DNA from: Candidatus Eiseniibacteriota bacterium | GTDB taxonomy: Bacteria; Eisenbacteria; RBG-16-71-46 | Direction of reading: 5' to 3' | Assembly: GCA_903921835.1 (NCBI GenBank) | Contig: CAIXRL010000220.1 | Span: 1 to 11,087, forward strand | DNA: 11,087 bases | Shown: positions 1 to 6,089 of the stretch, in pieces | Layout: each line of letters opens with the position of its first letter | How positions within the stretch are numbered: position 1 is the first letter of the stretch | Position numbers and translations under genes: made by a program | The notes under the pieces: model-generated | Seen by the model: the letters and a program-made list of their open reading frames with translations, nothing else | Databases searched by the model: none | What the model was told of the DNA's origin: nothing

Positions 1-2026
1 CCGAGCCGGCCACGGTGGAGCCCAGGTAGCGGTGCGTGCCGCCGCCGCCGGTGGCGAGCGTGAAGAGGTCGGCGTACATCGTGCCGTTGTAGAGGTTCGC
101 CCACAGCAGCCGGTCGGGCGTGAAGCCGGTGTCCATGCCGAGGCCCGTCAGCGCCGGCGGGCCGCTGGGAGGCGTCGGGAACGCCGACGTCGCGAGCGAG
201 TCCTGGCCGCCGGGCACCGAGTCGATGAACAGCGCGAGCGCGGTGCCGTCGGTGGGCAGGTTGCCCGTGATCCCGATCGCGAGCCCGTCGGTCTGCGGCC
301 GCACGAACATCTGGTCGAGCTCCGCGACGTTGTCCCCCATGGACGTGGCCGCGGTCTGCGTGGCCGCGAGCAGGCTCGCGTCGAAATCGGTCGTGATGTT
401 GCTGCCGTCGTACGGCGAGGGCGGCGGCGGCGGGCCGGGCGTGACACCGGCGTTGAGCACCACCCAGCCGTAGGCGGGCAGGCTCACGGCGTACGCCGAC
501 TTGTTCGCGTCGGTGAGCGGGGCCAGGGTCGCGCCGCTGGTCACGTTGCGCACGGGCGTCGAGCCGTTCGTCACCTCGAACGAGGACAGGTCCAGCGCGG
601 GGGTCGCCGCCGAGCCCGACAGGTTGATCGCCACGAGCAGCGTCTCCTGCCCGGCCGCCTGCCGCAGGAACGCGTACACGGCGGAGCTGGAGTTGACGAC
701 CTCGGTGTACTCGCCGCGGCGCAGCGCGACGTGCTGTTTGCGCATCGCGATCAGCGAGCGGTAGGTCTCGAGCAGCGAGCCCGTGACGCCCGTCTGCTCG
801 GCGACCGAGCGGCCGTCGTTGTTGCGCTCGACGCGCCCGTTGTAGGCCGAGGCGTTGAGCACGAAGTAGTTGGACATCGGCGCACCGGCCGTTGCGAGCC
901 ACTTGAACGGCTCGCGCATGGGGATGTCGTTGGCGTCGCCGCCATAGCTGCCCTTGGTGCCGCGCATGCCCAGCTCGTCGCCGAAGTAGATGCAAGGCGG
1001 GAACGGTTGGGTCATGAGGATCGCCGCGGCGACCTTGTTGTGGCCCGCCACGTTGCCGGTGTTGGACGACAGGCGGTCCACGTCGTGGTTGCCCAGGATG
1101 CCGATGTAGGTGTGCCCGGCGGGCAGCGCGGCAACGGTGGCCTTCATCTCGCTGTAGAGCCCCGCCGCGTTCTCGGCGGAGATCGCCGAGCGCGCCGCGA
1201 ACATGAACGGGACCGTGAACGTGGCGTCGTGCGGACCCATGAACTCGGCACCGTGCGAGCCCCAGTCGCCCTGCTCGGCGAACGTGAACGCGCTCGGGTT
1301 CTTCGCGAGGATCGCGTCCTTCCACTGCTGCCACCACGCGGTGGTGTAGCCGTAGCCCTCGTCCCGCACCACGTGGTCGAGCCGCCAGCCGTCGATGCCG
1401 TCGGACGGGTCGCTGTCGCCGTTCGGGTCCATCCAGTGCTGGCACCAGCCGTCGACGAGCGACGTGACCGTGGGGTTGGCCAGGTTCCAGGTGATCTCGC
1501 CGACCGTGCTGCCGTTCCAGGTGGTGTACGAGCCGCCGTTGAACGTCGTGTTGCCGGCGTTGGTCCAGGCCAGGTAGCTCGAGTACGGCGACGCCGGGTT
1601 GTTGTGTGAGTCCGTGAAGTAGACGCTGTTCTGCGACACCTGGTAGGCGACCAGGTCGATGAAGACCTTGACGCTGTCGGCGTGCGCGGCGTTCACGAAC
1701 GCCCAGAACTGCGCCTCGGTGCCGAACCACGGATTCAGCGCGTTGGGCGGCATGTGCTGGTAGCCGTGGTAGGCGGGCGAGGTGAAGATCGGCGTCATCC
1801 ACACGCTGCTCACGCCCAGCGAGCGCAGGTAGGGCAGGCTCGCCGTCATGCCGCCGAAGTCGCCGAAGCGCTGCGCGTCGTTGTCCGAGTCGCGCCACGC
1901 GATGGGCATGATCTGGTAGAAGACGTCGTCGCGCGGGTCGCGTCCATCCAGCGGAGCGGCGGAGGACGGCGCGGGTCGCAGGAGCAGCGTGGCGAGCAGG
2001 ATCAGGGCATGGATGCGGTGGCGCAC
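1..2026 (-). CDS. Secreted GH13 alpha-amylase family glycosidase (3' end cut off by the window)
   Basis: The frame is open from a GTG at 2026 to the left edge, giving 675 residues and no stop. Residues 1-25 look like a Sec signal peptide (MRHRIHALILLATLLL, then PAPSSAA). The GH13 barrel follows: YHGY at 86-89, the nucleophile in GWRLD (Asp217), the acid/base in FAEQG (Glu251), and GNHD (Asp315) as the third catalytic residue. FGDELGM (348-354) and REPFKW (371-376) also fit alpha-amylase or alpha-glucosidase enzymes. An all-beta C domain ends near 525. A proline-rich linker (529-537) leads to an extra region (about 540-675) that I do not recognise. Region I reads DLVAYQ (124-129) instead of the usual DxVxNH. 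The GTG is the only in-frame ATG/GTG upstream of the signal peptide, although no good Shine-Dalgarno precedes it. The enzyme probably cleaves alpha-glucans outside the cytoplasm. The exact substrate (starch, maltodextrin, glycogen) is not readable. Confidence 0.9.
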   Translation of the reverse strand, partial: MRHRIHALILLATLLLRPAPSSAAPLDGRDPRDDVFYQIMPIAWRDSDNDAQRFGDFGGMTASLPYLRSLGVSSVWMTPIFTSPAYHGYQHMPPNALNPWFGTEAQFWAFVNAAHADSVKVFIDLVAYQVSQNSVYFTDSHNNPASPYSSYLAWTNAGNTTFNGGSYTTWNGSTVGEITWNLANPTVTSLVDGWCQHWMDPNGDSDPSDGIDGWRLDHVVRDEGYGYTTAWWQQWKDAILAKNPSAFTFAEQGDWGSHGAEFMGPHDATFTVPFMFAARSAISAENAAGLYSEMKATVAALPAGHTYIGILGNHDVDRLSSNTGNVAGHNKVAAAILMTQPFPPCIYFGDELGMRGTKGSYGGDANDIPMREPFKWLATAGAPMSNYFVLNASAYNGRVERNNDGRSVAEQTGVTGSLLETYRSLIAMRKQHVALRRGEYTEVVNSSSAVYAFLRQAAGQETLLVAINLSGSAATPALDLSSFEVTNGSTPVRNVTSGATLAPLTDANKSAYAVSLPAYGWVVLNAGVTPGPPPPPSPYDGSNITTDFDASLLAATQTAATSMGDNVAELDQMFVRPQTDGLAIGITGNLPTDGTALALFIDSVPGGQDSLATSAFPTPPSGPPALTGLGMDTGFTPDRLLWANLYNGTMYADLFTLATGGGGTHRYLGSTVAGS

Positions 2027-2079
2027 GAGGGGGCTCGGAGGTGGGCCGGGGAGCGGATTCTCGCCAGCGGCAGACCATG

Positions 2080-2109
2080 AGTTTAGGCCGCTGCGGGGGT
2101 GGGCGACAA
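2080..2109 (-). promoter_or_regulatory. Candidate sigma-70-like promoter for the amylase gene
   Basis: Read on the minus strand, TTGTCG (2104-2109) and TAAACT (2080-2085) are separated by 18 nt. Each matches the -35/-10 consensus at four of six positions. The -10 box lies 54 nt before the GTG start and in the only AT-richer spot of this gap. The match is weak and this lineage's promoter preferences are unknown. The rest of the 181-nt gap (2027-2207) shows nothing else convincing. Confidence 0.25.
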
Positions 2110-2207
2110 ACGCGGGCGGACGGGCTCCGCCGCCGGGCGCGGCGACCTCGCACTTCAGCGCCCCTTGCGAGCACCGGAGGGTCAAACTGAGGCGATTCTC
2201 AGACCGG

Positions 2208-3023
2208 CTACCTCGTAATCGGCACCTGAACGTCGAGGAGGTCGGCGACCGGCCGGTCGCGCAGCGTGGCGGGCGCGAAGGACCATTGGGCGAGCGCTGC
2301 CCGTGTCGCCCGGACGGCCGAGGAGTCCCGTTCCGCGGTGGACCAGGGGCGCGCGTCGCTGATCCGGCCGTCCGCCCCCACGAATACGACCCACCCCAGG
2401 GAATCCGGAGTGCCAACAGGACAGTCGGGACAACGTGCGGGCACCTGGTATGTGACTCGTGGCGGGTGCCCGGCGGTCCAGATGTCGTCCTGGGTGAAGT
2501 GCTCGGAGTGCGCGATCGGAACAAGGTAGTCGCCGGCGTATCGGTAACGCTGTGCCCCGACGATGTGCTCCCACCGCACCTGCCGGCAACCACCGAGAAT
2601 GATCGTGTCGCGAGCGACCGTGACGGGTAGCTCGACTTCCGCTTCGTCGATGCCTCGGCGACGAGTCGTGACGGAAATGGTTGCCCGAATGGTGTAGATG
2701 CCCGGCTTCCGCGCCCGAAGGACGAGGCGGAAGCTCCGTCGGGCATCTATGACTACGCGAGTTCGAATCAGCGTGTCACCCGAGACTCGCCTGAGACCAG
2801 CGGGGACCGATATCCAGATCCTGCCGACAGCGCTCGAGTCGTATTCGCCGCCAGCCACGATCCTGAGGCGCAGCGTGCCGTCCCGTGCCGGCGGGGCAGC
2901 GAAGTCGATCCCAAAACCGAGCGGGGGCTGGCCCTCCATCCTCGGGGGCGAGCCCGCGGCTGTATCGCACCAGCTGCAAACAGCAAACGCGAGCACCACG
3001 AACAGCGCGGTCCAACGGGTCAC
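2208..3023 (-). CDS. Secreted protein with C-terminal TonB_C-like domain, downstream copy of a tandem pair
   Basis: 271 residues, start GTG at 3023. The start is fixed by GGAGG (3030-3034) 6 nt upstream, by the signal peptide that follows (hydrophobic ALFVVLAFAV, likely cleavage near residue 23), and by a GTGA overlap with the upstream gene's stop. The frame runs further upstream, but that part only shadows the neighbour. The middle (about 35-140) is predicted beta-rich, with VPAGL and SGDTL motifs. The last 65 residues (FVGADGRISDARP ... PVADLLDVQVPI) resemble the TonB C-terminal fold (TonB_C). A true TonB needs a retained N-terminal anchor and a Pro-rich periplasm-spanning segment, and neither is visible, so energy transduction is unlikely. 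A CPDC motif (198-201) could form a disulfide. It is clearly homologous to the gene just upstream. Function unknown; it probably acts in the periplasm or at the outer membrane. Confidence 0.82.
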   Translation of the reverse strand: MTRWTALFVVLAFAVCSWCDTAAGSPPRMEGQPPLGFGIDFAAPPARDGTLRLRIVAGGEYDSSAVGRIWISVPAGLRRVSGDTLIRTRVVIDARRSFRLVLRARKPGIYTIRATISVTTRRRGIDEAEVELPVTVARDTIILGGCRQVRWEHIVGAQRYRYAGDYLVPIAHSEHFTQDDIWTAGHPPRVTYQVPARCPDCPVGTPDSLGWVVFVGADGRISDARPWSTAERDSSAVRATRAALAQWSFAPATLRDRPVADLLDVQVPITR

Positions 3024-3847
3024 TTCGCGCCTCCCGTTTGGCCGCTCCTGACAGGCACATCGACGAGCAGCCAGTCCGCGACTGGTTTGCCCTTTGCACG
3101 CGAGGGCAGGAACCGCCAGCCCTCGAGCGCTTTGCGACACGACGAGTCGAGCGCCGCCGGAATGCGGGAGGCAGGATGGAGCGGGCGAATGCCGGCGAGG
3201 CGGCCTGCCGCGTCGAGCAGGACCCCGTACTTCACGCTCGTGTCGGCACGGAACCCGCGCGCCGAACACGTTGCCACGGTCACAAGGGTAGGCCTCGCTT
3301 TCGCCTCTTCCTCGATGTCGGTCTGGACGACGGATTGCGGCCCGGGAATGGGCACGAGATAGCGTTCGCCGTGGCGGTAGCGCTGGCCGCACCGAACCGT
3401 CTCCAGCCTCGTCAACCGCGCGTCCTGGACGAACGCGGTGTCCGGCTCGACGCGGAAGCGAAGCACAAGGTCCGCCTCCTCGATTCGGGACGAGTTCGGC
3501 CACGTGATGCGCCTCGTGCCGGTGATCTCGTAGTCACCGCGCCGCTGCGGAATGACGACAAGTTGCCAGTCTGGGGCCAGCCCGACATTGGTGTTGCGAT
3601 ACAGAGTGTCCCCAGAGCTGAGTGTCAATCCGGGTGGCAGGCACAGGCGCGCCACTCCGGTCGCGATCGTGCCGTAGTTGCCGGGCATCGAGAAAACGAT
3701 CCGGACGTGCTTGCCGATGCGGGGTGGGTCGCCAAAACGAGCCCCGAATCCGTACACCGACTCGCCCTCGAAACTGGGAGCCCACGCATGCGCCAACGCG
3801 GTGCACATGAACACGGCGAGCAGTGCGAATGCGGGAACCCGTCGCAT
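3020..3847 (-). CDS. Secreted protein with C-terminal TonB_C-like domain, upstream copy of a tandem pair
   Basis: 275 residues, start ATG at 3847, preceded by AGGAG (3853-3857) with 5-nt spacing. The frame continues to an earlier ATG at 3895, but the later one has the ribosome site and begins a clean signal peptide (MRRVPAFALLAVFMC ... AHA, cleavage near residue 21). A beta-rich middle holds LPPGL, SGDTL and GDYEITG. The C-terminal part (about 205-270; LLDAAGRLAGIRP ... KPVADWLLVDVP) resembles the TonB_C fold. As in its downstream paralogue there is no proline-rich spacer or retained membrane anchor. Shared landmarks with that paralogue, in the same order, are GFGxxF near the N-terminus, SGDTL, RYRxxGxxYLVPI and the C-terminal domain. 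Its stop overlaps the paralogue's start. It lies 79 nt after yqeC, so it may be a separate transcription unit or the operon's tail. Function unknown. Confidence 0.85.
   Translation of the reverse strand: MRRVPAFALLAVFMCTALAHAWAPSFEGESVYGFGARFGDPPRIGKHVRIVFSMPGNYGTIATGVARLCLPPGLTLSSGDTLYRNTNVGLAPDWQLVVIPQRRGDYEITGTRRITWPNSSRIEEADLVLRFRVEPDTAFVQDARLTRLETVRCGQRYRHGERYLVPIPGPQSVVQTDIEEEAKARPTLVTVATCSARGFRADTSVKYGVLLDAAGRLAGIRPLHPASRIPAALDSSCRKALEGWRFLPSRAKGKPVADWLLVDVPVRSGQTGGAK
3030..3034 (-). promoter_or_regulatory. Shine-Dalgarno GGAGG deciding the GTG start at 3023
   Basis: A perfect GGAGG lies 6 nt before the GTG, inside the last codons of the upstream paralogue. It supports a GTG start overlapping the TGA stop, so translation of the two genes is probably coupled. 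Confidence 0.75.
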
Positions 3848-3852
3848 GTGAA

Positions 3853-3857
3853 CTCCT
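3853..3857 (-). promoter_or_regulatory. Shine-Dalgarno AGGAG deciding the ATG start at 3847
   Basis: AGGAG sits 5 nt before the ATG at 3847. No comparable site precedes the alternative in-frame ATG at 3895. This favours the shorter protein, which starts directly with its signal peptide. Confidence 0.75.
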
Positions 3858-3912
3858 ACTCGGGGGCGGTGGAGTCGCGGCGTCGCTCTGAACACTCGCC
3901 GGCGCGCAACTC

Positions 3913-3926
3913 GTAAGGTACCTCAC
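3913..3926. repeat. 14-nt imperfect palindrome directly after yqeC
   Basis: GTAAGGTACCTCAC is symmetrical around the central GGTACC except for one mismatched pair. It begins one base past the yqeC stop and ends 65 nt before the next start codon. It has no loop and no T-run, so it is not a canonical terminator. It could be an operator for the downstream secreted pair, or chance. Confidence 0.3.
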
Positions 3927-4718
3927 TCAGGCCGCGCCGTACTCCAACCCGCCGCCGCCCTGCGCCTCGGCCCGCGTGTCGCCGATCACGACGCGGGCGA
4001 GCCGGCCCTGCGTGTCGCCGCGCAGCAGCGCGGTGGCGATCCCGCGCGCGGCGGCGCGCGTCTGCGGCGTGCCGGCCTTGCTCACGAACACGCTCGTCTC
4101 CACGCCGGCGGGCACGCGCGCCAGCCAGCCGTCCGCGTGAAAGACGATGCCGGCGACCACGGCGGGCGTGACCTCGGCCCCGGGCGGCAGCCCCAGCCTC
4201 TCGCACAGCACGGCCGCGCGATGCACGTGCGCCTCGTTCACGGGCCGGCCGACGATGTCGGCGCCGATCACCATGATCACCGTCCCGGCGTGCGCCGAGA
4301 TCACGGGCTCGTGCTCCAGGTGCGCCTTGAGCGAGCGTCCCGCCGCGCCGTCGGCCTCGACCAGCAGGTGCGCGGCGATCGCGGCGGCGTCCAGCGCGTC
4401 CAGCATTGCAAGCGGGAGGCCGGCCAGCTTGTCCTCTGCAGCGAGGCGCGACCGCGCCACGGTCACGTGAGGGGCGTGCTCCAGCGCCGCGCGCAGCGCA
4501 CCGGGCAGGTCGGGCGTTTCGTCGGCGAGCACGAGTCGCGGACTGTCGTCGGGGCGCGGCGGCCGGATGCGCGTGCTGGTGCTGGTGATCACCGTGCGTC
4601 CGTCCGCGGCCAGCGCGTGTGCCAGCGCGAACATGAGCGAGGTCTTGCCGCCGCCGCCGATCAGCCAGGCGGAGTGGTACGAGCGGAGCCCGAGAGCGTC
4701 AAGCAGTCCGGGATCCAT
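3927..4718 (-). CDS. yqeC: Selenium-dependent Mo-hydroxylase accessory protein YqeC
   Basis: 263 residues, start ATG at 4718. The N-terminus carries a glycine-rich P-loop (GGGGKTS, residues 22-28), followed by TSTSTRIRPP, LLVEADGAAG and a V-x-GADIVGRPV stretch. These are hallmarks of the YqeC family (putative selenium-dependent hydroxylase accessory protein). The P-loop implies nucleotide binding. The family is known mainly from its constant co-occurrence with selenium-dependent molybdenum hydroxylases, and its exact reaction is not established to my knowledge. It is probably cytoplasmic. The start overlaps the end of the mocA-yqeB fusion gene by 20 bp, so the two are likely translated together. 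It is the last clear member of the hydroxylase operon. Length is normal for the family and no defects are visible. Confidence 0.9.
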   Translation of the reverse strand: MDPGLLDALGLRSYHSAWLIGGGGKTSLMFALAHALAADGRTVITSTSTRIRPPRPDDSPRLVLADETPDLPGALRAALEHAPHVTVARSRLAAEDKLAGLPLAMLDALDAAAIAAHLLVEADGAAGRSLKAHLEHEPVISAHAGTVIMVIGADIVGRPVNEAHVHRAAVLCERLGLPPGAEVTPAVVAGIVFHADGWLARVPAGVETSVFVSKAGTPQTRAAARGIATALLRGDTQGRLARVVIGDTRAEAQGGGGLEYGAA

Positions 4719-6084
4719 GCGCCGCCACGAGCTCGAGCACGCCGCCGCTGATCGTGCGCGCCTTGTCGGAGAGCGTGCGGCACATGCGCGCGTCGCCGCG
4801 CGGGTCCACGTCGCCGACCTTCTGGCCCGCGGTGACCGCGAGCCCCGGCCACAGCAGGCCGCGCAGCGTGCCGGCGACGCGCGCGCGCACCGGGACGCCG
4901 GCCACGACGGCCACGATGTCGTCCACGGCGAGCGTCTCGCCGATGGCGTGCGCGGTCTCGAACACGCCCTCGGCGGGCGCGCGCAGCAGCCGCTCGTGCG
5001 TGAAGCCGCCGATGTCGCCGGGTTCGCCGGTGTCGTCCTGCGAGGCGCCGTACGCGATGACGCGGCCGAGGTCGTGGCCGCGGTGGGTCTCCACCACGAA
5101 GTGCACGTGGTGCCCGGCCTCGAAGCCCGGCCCCAGCCCGATCACCAGGCCGGCGTCCGCGGGGGAGTTGTCCAGGCTGCGCTTGAGGATGCGCGCGTCC
5201 ACGATCACGTCGGGCCGCCAGCGCTGCACCAGGCGCGCCTCGGGGTCGACGCACACCACGACGTGGTCCCAGCTCCCGGCCGGCAGCGCGGGCACCGCCT
5301 CGAGCGCGTGCAGCCGGCCGCGCACACCCTCGATCTCGATCCCACCCTCGTAGATGGCGGAGCAGAACGACACGGTCCGGCGGATCGCGGTGGGCTGCGC
5401 GAGGTCGGTCATCACCACGCGGTAGCCGGCGCGGAACAGCCGGTGCCCCACGGCGCTCGCCTGCTCGCCCGCGCCCTTGACCAGCACCTTCTCGCGCGTG
5501 CCCGGCGACGTGCTGCCCCGCCACGGCAGGTCGGAGGGCAGGTCCACGTCGAACAGCACGGCCGGGTCGTCCACGGGGACCTCGTCCACCGCCTCGGGAT
5601 GCGCGCGCAGGATGCCGCGCGCGCCGACGTCGCCGGCGAGCGCCAGCAGGGCGGGGCGAAAGCGCGCGGGGAAGATCACGGGGTGCCCGCGGTGGCCGTG
5701 GTGCACCGGCACCACGATGCGCTCGCGCGCCGCAGCCCAGCGCGCGAGCAGCGACGCGACCAGCGCCGGCGTGGTGCCCGGCATGTCGGCGAGCGCGACC
5801 ACGTAGGCATCGGCGTCCGCGCCCGCCGCCTCGATGCCCGTGCGCAGCGACGTGCCCATGCCCTCGGCGTACGCCGGGTTGGGCACGAGGCGCACACCCG
5901 GCCGCGCCGCCGCGGGCGGCGTATCGGGCCGCACGACGAGCAGCGTCTCGTCGATCCCGGCGCAGCCCGCCAGCGCGCCGAGCGCGTGCTCGACCAGCGG
6001 CACGCCGCGGTACGGCGCCCGCAGCTTGTCGCCGCCGAAGCGCCGGGACGACCCGGCCGCGAGCAGGATCGCGACGACCTTCAT
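4699..6084 (-). CDS. yqeB: Fusion of MocA-like molybdopterin nucleotidyltransferase and YqeB (Se-dependent Mo hydroxylase maturation)
   Basis: 461 residues, start ATG at 6084, 5 nt after the amidohydrolase stop. Residues 1-190 are a MocA/YgfJ-type nucleotidyltransferase: LLAAGSSRRFGGDK (7-20), EGMGTSLRTGI (74-84), metal-binding ADMP (99-102), GHRGHPVIF (130-138) and DVDLPSDL (179-186). Proteins of this family transfer CMP to molybdopterin to make the cytosine dinucleotide form of the cofactor. Residues about 199-461 match YqeB (EF2563 family, selenium-dependent molybdenum hydroxylase system), beginning KVLVKGAGEQASAVGHRL and followed by AQPTAIRRTVSFCSAIYEG. YqeB is thought to help make the labile-selenium Mo cofactor, but its reaction is unproven. 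In E. coli and enterococci the two functions are separate genes, so the fusion suggests sequential or shared cofactor handling. The open frame extends far upstream of the ATG, but only as a shadow of the amidohydrolase gene. Confidence 0.9.
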   Translation of the reverse strand: MKVVAILLAAGSSRRFGGDKLRAPYRGVPLVEHALGALAGCAGIDETLLVVRPDTPPAAARPGVRLVPNPAYAEGMGTSLRTGIEAAGADADAYVVALADMPGTTPALVASLLARWAAARERIVVPVHHGHRGHPVIFPARFRPALLALAGDVGARGILRAHPEAVDEVPVDDPAVLFDVDLPSDLPWRGSTSPGTREKVLVKGAGEQASAVGHRLFRAGYRVVMTDLAQPTAIRRTVSFCSAIYEGGIEIEGVRGRLHALEAVPALPAGSWDHVVVCVDPEARLVQRWRPDVIVDARILKRSLDNSPADAGLVIGLGPGFEAGHHVHFVVETHRGHDLGRVIAYGASQDDTGEPGDIGGFTHERLLRAPAEGVFETAHAIGETLAVDDIVAVVAGVPVRARVAGTLRGLLWPGLAVTAGQKVGDVDPRGDARMCRTLSDKARTISGGVLELVAAHGSRTA

Positions 6085-6089
6085 GTGAG

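Noticed and set aside
32..1609. Plus-strand open frame of 525 codons opposite the amylase
   Set aside because: Composition is extremely Arg/Val/Gly-rich and unlike a folded protein. The minus-strand frame has all the GH13 catalytic motifs.
2128..2144. GC hairpin (6-bp stem CGCCGC/GCGGCG) as a terminator after the secreted pair
   Set aside because: No T-run follows on either strand, and such short GC stems are expected by chance at this composition.
3024..3503. N-terminal extension of the downstream TonB_C-like protein to 431 residues
   Set aside because: The extension overlaps the paralogous gene in another frame. GTG at 3023 has a perfect SD and a signal peptide.
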